DNA of 64,000 bases from JAAYYM01 sp964638005 (lineage in GTDB: Bacteria > Bacillota > Clostridia > Lachnospirales > Lachnospiraceae). The stretch covers positions 51,537-115,536 of the forward strand of contig CAZWXS010000002.1 of assembly GCA_964638005.1 (NCBI GenBank), given 5' to 3'. Below are positions 40,227 through 48,657 of the stretch, in pieces (the stretch's first letter is position 1; every line of letters begins with the position of its first letter). A program made the translations under genes and the position numbers. Below the pieces are notes generated by a model. That model was not told the origin of the DNA and made no database searches. It saw nothing but the letters and a program-made list of their open reading frames with translations.

Positions 40227-41639
40227 ATGGAACAGAAATATGATGTCATTATAGTAGGAGCGGGACCATCAGGTATATTCTGCGCCTATGAGCTATTGGA
40301 TAAGAAGCCGGACATGAAAGTTCTCATGATTGAGAAAGGGCGTTCGATTGAACAAAGAAAGTGTCCGAAGCGGGATACGAAGGTGTGTGTCGGATGTCAA
40401 CCCTGTTCCATTACGACAGGATTTGCCGGTGCGGGAGCATTTTCGGACGGGAAGCTTTCATTGTCACCGGATGTGGGAGGCAATCTGCCCGAGATACTCG
40501 GATATGAGAAGGCAACAGAGCTGATTCATGAATCAGATAAGATATATCTGCAGTTCGGTGCCGACAGGAATGTCTATGGACTGGATAAGGCGGCAGAGAT
40601 ACGAGAGATCAGGAGAAAGGCAATTACAGCCAATCTGAAGCTTGTAGAATGTCCGATTCGGCATCTCGGAACGGAAGAGGGCTATAAGATTTATGCGAAG
40701 CTGCAGAAACATCTGGAGGAAGTCGGTGTTGAACTCAGCTTTCATACCATGGTGAAGCAGATCATCATAGAGGATGGAGTGGCAAAGGGTGTAGAGACGG
40801 ACAAAGGCGATCGGTTCTATGCAGATGAAGTAGTCGTGGCAGTCGGTCGTGAAGGTGCGGACTGGTTCAGCCATATCTGTGGTGAGAACGGTGTGGAGAC
40901 GCAGGTTGGCACGGTGGATGTCGGTGTTCGCGTCGAAGTGAGAGATGAGGTCATGCAGTTTCTGAATGAGAACTTATATGAGGCGAAGCTGATTTATCAT
41001 ACGCCTACTTTTGATGATAAGGTCAGAACATTCTGTACCAATCCATCAGGAGAAGTGGCTACAGAATATTATGAAAACGGACTTGCGGTGGTAAACGGTC
41101 ACGCATACAAATCCAAGGATCACAAGACCAATAATACGAACTTTGCGATTCTTGTGTCCAAGAATTTCACAAAGCCATTTAAGACACCGATTGAATATGG
41201 CAAGCAGATTGCGCAGCTATCAAATATGCTCTGCGGTGGTAGGATATTAGTACAGACCTTCGGAGATTTCAGACGTGGCAGGAGAACGACCGAAGAGAGA
41301 TTGTGCCGAAACAATCTGATTCCGACGCTTAAGGATGCGGTTCCGGGCGATTTGTCCCTCGTATTTCCCCATAGGATCATGGTGGATATCGAGGAGATGA
41401 TTATTGCCCTGGATAAGATCACACCGGGTCTGGCAGGAGATGAGACGCTGCTATATGGAGTAGAGGTGAAGTTTTATTCCAATAAAGCCGTGGTGAACAA
41501 AGACTTCGAAACGAGTATCAAAGGACTGCGTGCCATTGGAGACGGTGCAGGCATTACGCGCGGACTGCAGCAGGCATCGGCGAACGGCATCAGTGTGGCA
41601 AGAAGCATATTAGCAAAATCCAAGGAGTCATGTGAATGA
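40227..41639 (+). CDS. FAD-dependent dehydrogenase, COG2509 family
   Basis: 470 residues. An N-terminal Rossmann motif VGAGPSGIFCAYEL binds FAD, followed by MIEKGRSIEQRKCPKRDTKVCVGCQPC, the family cysteine cluster, and GFAGAGAFSDGKLSLSPDVGG. VVVAVGREGADW and RAIGDGAGITRGLQQASANG mark the second half of the FAD site. The family is well conserved in Firmicutes but its physiological substrate is not established. AAGGGGTGA lies about 6 nt before the ATG. Its stop overlaps the start of the PrsA-like gene (ATGA), giving a two-gene operon. Confidence 0.9.
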   Translation: MEQKYDVIIVGAGPSGIFCAYELLDKKPDMKVLMIEKGRSIEQRKCPKRDTKVCVGCQPCSITTGFAGAGAFSDGKLSLSPDVGGNLPEILGYEKATELIHESDKIYLQFGADRNVYGLDKAAEIREIRRKAITANLKLVECPIRHLGTEEGYKIYAKLQKHLEEVGVELSFHTMVKQIIIEDGVAKGVETDKGDRFYADEVVVAVGREGADWFSHICGENGVETQVGTVDVGVRVEVRDEVMQFLNENLYEAKLIYHTPTFDDKVRTFCTNPSGEVATEYYENGLAVVNGHAYKSKDHKTNNTNFAILVSKNFTKPFKTPIEYGKQIAQLSNMLCGGRILVQTFGDFRRGRRTTEERLCRNNLIPTLKDAVPGDLSLVFPHRIMVDIEEMIIALDKITPGLAGDETLLYGVEVKFYSNKAVVNKDFETSIKGLRAIGDGAGITRGLQQASANGISVARSILAKSKESCE

Positions 41640-42691
41640 ATATTCGTAAGGTCCTGATAGCGGTTATGAGTGTGTTGGTACTGTTAACCGGTGGCTGCGG
41701 CAAAGTGGAAAAGAATACGGAGATCATTCTGACCACCGATTTTAATGAGAATGAAGTATTCCGAATTGAAGGAATTTCCTGTACATTGCCAGAGGTCATG
41801 ATTTATCTGACGACGGCACGCAATCAGTATGAGGGCGCATTCGGAGAAGAAATCTGGCAGGTGGATGTTGCAGGGACGCCGCTATCCGAAGAGTTCAAAG
41901 AGATCGTGATGGCAAGGATTGCACAGATTAAAGCAATGAACCTCTTGGCTGAACAGTATGAGGTGAATCTGAGCGATGAGGAGAGAAAACTTGCAGAGAA
42001 AGCTACAAAACTGTATTATGATTCGCTGACACCGCGTGAGGCAGCGGCTCTAGGGGCCAATGAAGAACTGATTGCCAATATGTATGAGGAATATGCACTT
42101 GCAAATAAGGTTTACGAAGTATTGACAGCAGATATCAATCCCGAGATCAGTGATGATGAAGCACGTATTATTACTGTGAAGGATATTCTGATCAAGACAT
42201 ATGAACTGGATGCGAACGGTAACAGAGTAGAGTTTGAGGCTTCTCAAAAGACGGATGCGTATAATCGTTGTGCAGATATACTGGCGAGGGCAAAGAGCGG
42301 AGAGGATTTTGATGCACTGGCACTTGCCTATAACGAAGATGTGCAGACGGAATATAATTTCGGAAAGGGTGTTATGCCGCAGAATTATGAGGATGCCGCC
42401 TTTGCACTTTCCAACGGAGAAATCAGTGATATTGTTGAGACGGAATATGGATATCACATTATCCTATGCACCAGCACTTTTAATCAGGAAGAGACGGATG
42501 CCAATAAGCTTACAATTGTCAAAAAGCGTAAGGATGAGGCATTCAATCAGATCTATGACGAGTTCCTGACGACATTGACCTCTAATCTGAATGAACCCTT
42601 ATGGAAGTCTGTGAATGTCGATCATGAGGACGGAGTTGAAACAACAGGATTTTTTGATGTATATAATGAACTGGCAGCATCTGAATCTTAA
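41636..42691 (+). CDS. PpiC/PrsA-like peptidyl-prolyl isomerase lipoprotein
   Basis: 351 residues. A lipoprotein signal peptide ends in LTGGCG (Cys about 21). A SurA/PrsA-like helical N-domain (about 45-170) precedes a parvulin-like domain (about 178-290): VKDILIKTYE, RCADILARAKSGEDFDALALAYNED, FGKGVMPQNYEDAAFALSNGEISDIVETEYGYHIIL. The last blocks are diagnostic of rotamase domains. A C-terminal helix follows. It should fold secreted proteins outside the membrane. It overlaps the flavoprotein gene by 4 nt, with AAGGAG 8 nt before its start. Confidence 0.88.
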   Translation: MNIRKVLIAVMSVLVLLTGGCGKVEKNTEIILTTDFNENEVFRIEGISCTLPEVMIYLTTARNQYEGAFGEEIWQVDVAGTPLSEEFKEIVMARIAQIKAMNLLAEQYEVNLSDEERKLAEKATKLYYDSLTPREAAALGANEELIANMYEEYALANKVYEVLTADINPEISDDEARIITVKDILIKTYELDANGNRVEFEASQKTDAYNRCADILARAKSGEDFDALALAYNEDVQTEYNFGKGVMPQNYEDAAFALSNGEISDIVETEYGYHIILCTSTFNQEETDANKLTIVKKRKDEAFNQIYDEFLTTLTSNLNEPLWKSVNVDHEDGVETTGFFDVYNELAASES

Positions 42692-42716
42692 CAAAAAATA
42701 AAATTATTATAAATTA

Positions 42717-42743
42717 TTAGCACTCAAGCCGATTGAGTGCTAA
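42717..42743 (+). promoter_or_regulatory. CIRCE element (HrcA operator)
   Basis: TTAGCACTC (42717-42725), 9-bp spacer, GAGTGCTAA (42735-42743), a perfect CIRCE inverted repeat. It ends 7 bp before the -35 of the htpG promoter, so HrcA bound here would sit just upstream of RNA polymerase rather than over the start site. Confidence 0.97.
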
Positions 42744-42750
42744 TTTTCTC

Positions 42751-42779
42751 TTGACAATTCATTTTTTCTCATCTACAAT
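42751..42779 (+). promoter_or_regulatory. Sigma-A promoter of htpG
   Basis: Perfect TTGACA (42751-42756), 17-bp spacer, TACAAT (42774-42779). The leader to htpG is about 80 nt. Confidence 0.85.
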
Positions 42780-42865
42780 CATATTTAGATGGCACGGGTT
42801 TGCCTGAAACATAAGACCTCGTGCATGCAGAAAAATATCATAAATAACAAAAGGAAGTGTGAAAA

Positions 42866-44953
42866 ATGGCAGCAAAGAAAGGCAATTTATCAATTAACAG
42901 CGAGAACTTGTTCCCTATTATCAAGAAGTGGTTGTATTCTGATCACGATATTTTTTTCAGAGAACTGATCTCAAACGGCTGTGATGCAATTACGAAGTTA
43001 AAGAAACTGGAAGTGATGGGTGAGTATACCTTTCCGGATGACTATGAGAGCAAGATTGAAGTGATTGTAAATCCGGAAGAAAAGACGCTCAAGTTTATCG
43101 ATAACGGTATCGGTATGACAGCGGATGAGGTAGAGGAATACATCACACAGATCGCATTTTCAGGTGCTTCTGATTTCCTTGCAAAATATAAGGACAAGAC
43201 AAATGAGGATCAGATCATCGGTCACTTCGGACTCGGTTTTTACTCTGCATTTATGGTGGCAGAAGATGTGCATATCGATACACTGTCATACCAGGAGGGT
43301 GCTAAGGCAGTTCACTGGGAGTGCGACGGCAATACGGATTATACGATTGAAGACGGCAGCAAGACGAGTGTCGGAACCGAGATTACATTATTCTTAAACG
43401 AAGAGAGCCTTGAATTCTGCAATGAGTACAGGGCGCGTGAGATCATTAAGAAATACTGTTCGTTCATGCCGGTAGCGATCTTCTTGAACAAAGCAAATGC
43501 TGAGACGGAATATGAGACGATTCCTGCAACGGAAAAGACAGATAAGGATACGGTTGTTGAGACGATTCCCGCAACTGAGAAGGATGGCAAGAAGGAAGAG
43601 GAGAAGGTCAAGATCATCAAGCGACCGGTAGCACTTAACGATACGACTCCGCTCTGGACAAAGCATCCTAATGACTGTACGAAGGAAGAATATCTGGAAT
43701 TCTACAGAAGAGTCTTCATGGATTATAAGGAGCCGTTGTTCTGGATCCACTTGAATATGGATTATCCGTTTAATTTGAAAGGAATCCTTTATTTCCCGAA
43801 GATTAATATGGAATATGAGTCTATTGAGGGAACCATCAAGTTATATAACAATCAGGTGTTTATAGCAGATAATATCAAGGAAGTCATTCCGGAATTCCTG
43901 ATGCTCTTAAAGGGTGTCATCGACTGTCCGGATCTGCCGCTTAATGTATCCAGAAGTGCGCTGCAGAATGATGGATTTGTCAAGAAGATATCAGAGTACA
44001 TTTCCAAGAAGGTGGCTGATAAGCTGTCCGGCATGTGTAAGACAGAGAAGGAAGAGTATGAGAAGTACTGGGATGATATCAGTCCTTTCATCAAGTTCGG
44101 CTGTCTGAAGGATGACAAGTTCTGCGAGAAGATGACGGATTATATCCTCTTTAAGAACCTGGAAGGAAACTATGAGACGCTTCCTGAGTGTCTTGAAATC
44201 AAAACAGCAGAAGAAAAGGAATCCGAGTCTGCAACAGATGAAGCTACCGGCGAGAAAGTCGAGGCTGAGGTTGTTGATGATGTGAATGACGAGACAGATG
44301 CTCCTGATGATGAAGAACCGGCAGAAAAAGAACCGCGCAAGGTCATCTATTATGTAACGGATGAACAGCAGCAGAGCCAGTATATCAATATGTTCAAGGC
44401 ACAGGGCATGGATGCGGTCATTTTGACACATAATATCGACCAGCCGTTTATTTCACAGTTAGAGTCCAAGAATGAGGATATTAAGTTCCAGAGAATTGAT
44501 GCAGACCTGACTGACTCTTTCAAGGAAGAAATCGCTGAAGAGGATAAGAAGGATATCGAGAGCCAGGCAAAATCCCTGACCGATATTTTCAGAAAGGCAC
44601 TGTCTAATGACAAGCTCGAAGTCAAGGTAGAGAAGTTAAAAGATGAATCTGTGTCTTCTGTTCTGACGATTTCGGAAGAGAGCAGACGTATGCAGGATAT
44701 GATGAAGATGTACAGCATGCCCGGTATGAATATGGGTGGAGACATGTTCGGAGCAGAGGGAGAGACATTGGTACTCAATGCAAACCATCCTCTTGTACAG
44801 TATATCTTCGAGCATAAAAAGGCAAAAAATATTCCTGTAATCTGTGAGCAGCTCTACGATCTGGCACGCATGTCCAATCAGCCGCTGTCACCGGAGGCAA
44901 TGACTAAATTTGTTGCACGCAGTAATGAGATTATGTTATTATTAACGAAATGA
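42866..44953 (+). CDS. htpG: Molecular chaperone HtpG (Hsp90)
   Basis: 695 residues. The GHKL ATPase domain has FFRELISNGCDAITKLK (Glu/Asn of motif N), IDNGIGMTADEVEEY, SGASDFLAKY and GHFGLGFYSAFMVA. The middle domain has FPKINMEYESIEG and LPLNVSRSALQNDGFVKKI with the catalytic-loop Arg. The C-terminal dimerisation domain ends LARMSNQPLSPEAMTKFVARSNEIMLLL. It is longer than typical (about 620-640) because of two charged insertions: about 211-250, containing the repeat ETIPATEK twice, and about 441-491, very acidic. The gene is under CIRCE control, whereas in Bacillus htpG is not a HrcA target. Confidence 0.97.
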   Translation: MAAKKGNLSINSENLFPIIKKWLYSDHDIFFRELISNGCDAITKLKKLEVMGEYTFPDDYESKIEVIVNPEEKTLKFIDNGIGMTADEVEEYITQIAFSGASDFLAKYKDKTNEDQIIGHFGLGFYSAFMVAEDVHIDTLSYQEGAKAVHWECDGNTDYTIEDGSKTSVGTEITLFLNEESLEFCNEYRAREIIKKYCSFMPVAIFLNKANAETEYETIPATEKTDKDTVVETIPATEKDGKKEEEKVKIIKRPVALNDTTPLWTKHPNDCTKEEYLEFYRRVFMDYKEPLFWIHLNMDYPFNLKGILYFPKINMEYESIEGTIKLYNNQVFIADNIKEVIPEFLMLLKGVIDCPDLPLNVSRSALQNDGFVKKISEYISKKVADKLSGMCKTEKEEYEKYWDDISPFIKFGCLKDDKFCEKMTDYILFKNLEGNYETLPECLEIKTAEEKESESATDEATGEKVEAEVVDDVNDETDAPDDEEPAEKEPRKVIYYVTDEQQQSQYINMFKAQGMDAVILTHNIDQPFISQLESKNEDIKFQRIDADLTDSFKEEIAEEDKKDIESQAKSLTDIFRKALSNDKLEVKVEKLKDESVSSVLTISEESRRMQDMMKMYSMPGMNMGGDMFGAEGETLVLNANHPLVQYIFEHKKAKNIPVICEQLYDLARMSNQPLSPEAMTKFVARSNEIMLLLTK

Positions 44954-45000
44954 CAGACGTTTCGTTGATTGATACAAAGTGGGAGAATGCTCCCATGTGT

Positions 45001-45032
45001 AAAAGAGTCAGTGAAAGCTGGCTCTTTTATTG
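45001..45032 (+). terminator. Intrinsic terminator of htpG
   Basis: AAAAGAGTCAG (45001-45011) pairs with CTGGCTCTTTT (45018-45028) with one G-U pair. A smaller hairpin GGGAG/CTCCC (44981-44994) precedes it. Confidence 0.8.
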
Positions 45033-45059
45033 ATTGAGTGATGTATTTGAGGAGACGGT

Positions 45060-46091
45060 ATGGTTAAGAATATCATCTATGTACAGCAAAATGAAGAGGT
45101 CGCAAGATCGGTCGTGGAGGGAATCACCGACAATGGATATGAAGTATATCATTGTGTGACAGCGGGTGAAGCATTTCAGTTGATGGCGCGTCAGGATGCG
45201 CCGTTGTTGATGCTGGATATCAATATTCAGGATATGCGGCTGCGTGAAGTCGTAAAGAAATGTTCGGAAGAGTTTCCGGCGACTGTATTGGCGATATTTA
45301 CGGACTATCCGAATTCCGAACTGCTGACAAAGCTGATCAATCGCCATGGAATCTATAAGATTTTTATTGCGCCGTGGGATATGGAGGAAATCGTTACACA
45401 GATAGAAGATGCGATGGAATATGCCGAGATACGTTTTGAACAGCTGCAGCGTGAAGGTGCATTGACCTTGGAAAGCAAGGAATTTGATATTACCCTGTCT
45501 AATCTGAAAGATTCACTCAAGTTCCAGCAGCACAGCTATTACAAAATGAATGCGGTTCTGAATGCATTGTTGAGGGTCACTACAGAATGCATGGAAGGCA
45601 GACGGCCGGCACAGGAGCGGCAGCAGATATATGATTTTGCGAGTACATTACTCGAGGGCATCATCAAATCGCAGACGACTTCCAGTCTGGATATCAATCG
45701 GTTTGAAGAACTGGTTAGGGAAGAATTGATGACATTGAAGCATGTCAAGATCAATGGTATTGAAAGCTGTCTGATGGGAGATATCCCGCGTGTGATGATT
45801 GCAAATGTCAAGGCACTGATATGGTGTGCGGTGTATTATGCATCAAGGAATGCTATCGGTTGTGAGGTTGAGATCATCTCAAATTATCTTACAAATACAA
45901 GAATTCATCTTGAAATCAACATCACCTATGCGTCAGGAGCGCCTGCTCTTTTGCTGAGTGATGAGATAGAGATTGTCTATGATAAGATCGTACAGGAAAT
46001 GTTTGCGGCGACGACCGCATCAGAGGATATTATAAGACAGGCAGACCGTATGAGCATCCAGATGCAGGTTCCGATTTCTTTTCTGGATTAG
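45060..46091 (+). CDS. Receiver-domain protein with an unrecognised C-terminal domain
   Basis: 343 residues. A CheY-like receiver domain (about 1-125) begins IIYVQQNEEVARSVVEG and has LLMLDINIQDM with the likely phospho-acceptor Asp (about 53), an FTD switch region and IAPWDMEE in place of the usual conserved Lys-Pro, so the activation site is altered. The region from about 135 has a helical stretch (LKDSLKFQQHSYYKMNAVLNALLRV) that resembles a histidine phosphotransfer or dimerisation helix, but no HATPase motifs follow. No DNA-binding domain is seen. The gene stops inside the stop of the convergent diguanylate cyclase gene (4-nt overlap), so they may be functionally linked, but the roles are unknown. 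Confidence 0.7.
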   Translation: MVKNIIYVQQNEEVARSVVEGITDNGYEVYHCVTAGEAFQLMARQDAPLLMLDINIQDMRLREVVKKCSEEFPATVLAIFTDYPNSELLTKLINRHGIYKIFIAPWDMEEIVTQIEDAMEYAEIRFEQLQREGALTLESKEFDITLSNLKDSLKFQQHSYYKMNAVLNALLRVTTECMEGRRPAQERQQIYDFASTLLEGIIKSQTTSSLDINRFEELVREELMTLKHVKINGIESCLMGDIPRVMIANVKALIWCAVYYASRNAIGCEVEIISNYLTNTRIHLEINITYASGAPALLLSDEIEIVYDKIVQEMFAATTASEDIIRQADRMSIQMQVPISFLD

Positions 46092-47179
46092 TAAATGACA
46101 CGGTTTCGGCCTTGTTCTTTACCGATGTATAGTTTCTGGTCAGCTTTTGTGATGACGTTAAGCAGTCCGGCACCGGAATCGAATTCTTCCAGACCGAATG
46201 TCAGTGTGATGTTCAGATCATAATCGTTAAAATGAAATTTGGTATCTTTGATTAAGGTTTTCAGATTGTTCAATTCTACAAATATGTAATCTGCATTATT
46301 TCCCTCGAATGTAAAGAGGAATTCTTCACCGCCCCAGCGTGCGATGTGTCCTCTTTCCGCCATGAAATCTTTGAATATTTCAGCTAACTTCTTTAATACA
46401 TAATCACCGGTATCATGACCGTATGTATCGTTGACGCTTTTAAAGTGATCAATATCGGCAATCACGATTGAAAAGGGAATTTCGGCATGCTCGTAGTTCT
46501 TTGCCAACTTTTCAAGATGCTGCATCATGGAACGGCGATTCTGTAATCCTGTCAGAGCATCTATGGAAGCTAACTGTTCCAGTTTTTTAGAATACTGGAG
46601 AATTTTATGCTCCGATGTAGAGAACTTCAGACAGAAGAAGCGGGATATGGTAATGGCCATCAGCATTGCATAGATGACATTTGCCATCAGTGTGAAACGG
46701 TATACGATGGAATGGTCGAGCCTTACGTTGTCGAACATACCGGCAAACAGGGTGACCAGTGCGATGACGATACCGATGATGATGGAATAGATATATTTGT
46801 ATAAAAGTGCACCTTCCGTACGGAAGAATACGACGAATATCGAAAAGAGCGCTATATACTGGAATCCAAAGTCAATGCCCGCATATAGAGCAAAAACGGA
46901 AACAGAGACAGCAGATATAATACTGTATAAATAGAGACATACAGCTGTTTTGTCACGATATAACTGGGTAAATACGATAATCATGGATCCGATTGCGACA
47001 AACGCAAAAAATATTATCTGAGCAGGCAGATAAGACCAGGTGGCGACGAGCAGTATAAGATAGTAGACCGCTGTGAGCAGGGTTAATAAACGCAACAAAA
47101 TAGCAGTATCCTTTGCTTCGTTCTCACGCTGTACATCGCGAAACAGAAAATCTTTGATTTTATAGTATAATCTCTTCAT
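46088..47179 (-). CDS. Membrane-bound GGDEF diguanylate cyclase
   Basis: 363 residues from the ATG at 47179, with GGGGAG 9 nt upstream; an ATG 11 codons earlier lacks a site. Six hydrophobic helices (about 25-185) form the membrane sensor. The GGDEF domain (about 205-360) has IDALTGLQNRR, VIADIDHFKSVNDTYGHDTGD and the active-site RWGGEEF, the functional GGEEF form. No I-site RxxD is obvious. It makes cyclic di-GMP from two GTP. The 3' end overlaps the receiver-domain gene by 4 nt (TTAG shared stop). EAL or PilZ genes are not in the window. Confidence 0.92.
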   Translation of the reverse strand: MKRLYYKIKDFLFRDVQRENEAKDTAILLRLLTLLTAVYYLILLVATWSYLPAQIIFFAFVAIGSMIIVFTQLYRDKTAVCLYLYSIISAVSVSVFALYAGIDFGFQYIALFSIFVVFFRTEGALLYKYIYSIIIGIVIALVTLFAGMFDNVRLDHSIVYRFTLMANVIYAMLMAITISRFFCLKFSTSEHKILQYSKKLEQLASIDALTGLQNRRSMMQHLEKLAKNYEHAEIPFSIVIADIDHFKSVNDTYGHDTGDYVLKKLAEIFKDFMAERGHIARWGGEEFLFTFEGNNADYIFVELNNLKTLIKDTKFHFNDYDLNITLTFGLEEFDSGAGLLNVITKADQKLYIGKEQGRNRVIY

Positions 47180-47343
47180 GAAGCGATTCTCCCCGATCCC
47201 CACAGAAATCATGATTAGAATTCTGTATTTCAGTACACTGATAGGACGTTTGTACTATAGATAGAATAATTATAGCACAACTGTTTTTTGAATACTACTT
47301 AAATTTTTAGTAATTTTATACAGGTGAAATGAAACGCTTTTGG

Positions 47344-47369
47344 TTGACATTATGAGATAAAAGTATAAT
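47344..47369 (+). promoter_or_regulatory. Promoter region of ilvE
   Basis: TTGACA (47344-47349) and TATAAT (47364-47369) both occur, but only 14 bp apart. Usable pairings are TGGTTG (47341) with TATAAT at 17 bp, or TTGACA with AATAAT (47367) at 17 bp. No T-box or other leader structure is seen. Confidence 0.45.
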
Positions 47370-47409
47370 AATAAAAAATAATATTCAGTGTGAAAGGAAG
47401 GTAAGTTAT

Positions 47410-48477
47410 ATGTTAAACATCAGAATCGAAAAAACCACCAATCCCAAACCGCTTCCGACAGCGGACAATCCGCTTACATTCGGAACCATATTCACGGATC
47501 ATATGTTTGAGATGGATTATGAAACAGGGAAAGGTTGGCACGATCCGCGAGTCATTCCTTACCAGCCGATTACTCTGGATCCTTCTGCAATGGTGTTCCA
47601 TTACGGACAGGAGATGTTTGAAGGACTGAAAGCATATAGGGCTGATGACGACAGGATTTTATTATTCCGCCCGGACATGAATGCCAAGAGAACCAATAAC
47701 ACAAATAGAAGAATCTGTATCCCGGAGATTCCGGTGGAGGATTTTGTACAGGCAGTCAAAACAGTCGTTAAGACAGACGAAGCATGGATTCCGACCAAGC
47801 CCGGTACATCACTTTATATCAGACCGTTTATCATTGCAACAGATCCGTTCCTCGGGGTAAGACCGTCGAACACATATAAATTTATCATTATTTTGTCACC
47901 GGTAGGAGCATACTATCCGGAAGGACTCAATCCGGTCAAGATCTGGATCGAGGATGACTATGTCAGAGCTGTCAAAGGCGGCGTCGGCGAGGCTAAGACA
48001 GGCGCGAATTATGTAGCAAGCATGGCAGCCCAGATGAAGGCACATGATGACGGATATTCACAGGTATTGTGGCTTGACGGTGTAGAGAGAAAGTACATCG
48101 AAGAGGTCGGTGCGATGAACATCTTCTTTAAAATCAACGGGACAGTAGTTACTCCGATGCTCAATGGCTCCATCCTGCCGGGTATTACACGTAATTCCTG
48201 TATCGAGTTGTGCAAGTCATGGGGACTTCCGGTGGAAGAGAGAAGGATTTCTGTACAGGAACTCTTTGCAGCGGCAGAGGACGGCTCTCTCGAGGAAGTA
48301 TGGGGCAGCGGTACAGCTGCAGTCATCTCTCCGGTAGGACATCTGCGTTGGGAAGACAAGGTTGTTCAGATCAAGGACGGCGGAATCGGAGAAATCAGTC
48401 AGAAATTATATGATACCGTTACAGGTATCCAGTTAGGAAAAATAGAAGGTCCCGAAGGATGGGTAGTCGTGATTTAA
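47410..48477 (+). CDS. ilvE: Branched-chain amino acid aminotransferase
   Basis: 355 residues, the class IV PLP fold type II length seen in eukaryote-like and many Firmicutes enzymes. Key blocks are FHYGQEMFEGLKAYR, RPDMNAKRTNNTNRRICIP, SLYIRPFI, GGVGEAKTGANYVASMAAQ with the PLP-binding Lys in the AKTGANY context, and WLDGVERKYIEEVGAMNIFF with LNGSILPGITRNSCIEL. It interconverts Leu, Ile and Val with their 2-oxo acids. AAAGGAAGG lies about 9 nt before the ATG. It is monocistronic, with its own terminator. Confidence 0.96.
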   Translation: MLNIRIEKTTNPKPLPTADNPLTFGTIFTDHMFEMDYETGKGWHDPRVIPYQPITLDPSAMVFHYGQEMFEGLKAYRADDDRILLFRPDMNAKRTNNTNRRICIPEIPVEDFVQAVKTVVKTDEAWIPTKPGTSLYIRPFIIATDPFLGVRPSNTYKFIIILSPVGAYYPEGLNPVKIWIEDDYVRAVKGGVGEAKTGANYVASMAAQMKAHDDGYSQVLWLDGVERKYIEEVGAMNIFFKINGTVVTPMLNGSILPGITRNSCIELCKSWGLPVEERRISVQELFAAAEDGSLEEVWGSGTAAVISPVGHLRWEDKVVQIKDGGIGEISQKLYDTVTGIQLGKIEGPEGWVVVI

Positions 48478-48501
48478 GCGCAGCCTAACACCTCGACAGT
48501 C

Positions 48502-48538
48502 AAAAAAATCGCCGCATAACCATGCGGTGATTTTTTTT
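48502..48538 (+). terminator. Intrinsic terminator of ilvE
   Basis: A-run, then ATCGCCGCAT pairs with ATGCGGTGAT around AAC, followed by eight T. Near-symmetrical, so it can work on both strands. Confidence 0.88.
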
Positions 48539-48561
48539 GATACTGATTGCATTCTTTTTCC

Positions 48562-48629
48562 TTGACTTTCCTTCGAACATTTGATATCATTGCTTTAGTG
48601 CGTTACACATCAACGCGTTAAAGCGTTTA
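48562..48629 (+). promoter_or_regulatory. Promoter and three GCGTT repeats before the SSF symporter gene
   Basis: TTGACT (48562-48567), 17-bp spacer, TATCAT (48585-48590). The start near 48597 is followed by GCGTTA (48600-48605), GCGTTA within AACGCGTT (48615-48620) and GCGTTTA (48623-48629). The clustered half-sites at the transcript start look like a repressor operator; the regulator is not known. Confidence 0.5.
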
Positions 48630-48657
48630 AGTAATAAATCAAGAGAGGGAAATCAAC

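Noticed and set aside
47213..47409. T-box or attenuator before ilvE
   Set aside because: No T-box sequence, no leader peptide rich in Leu/Ile/Val and no terminator hairpin before the ilvE start.
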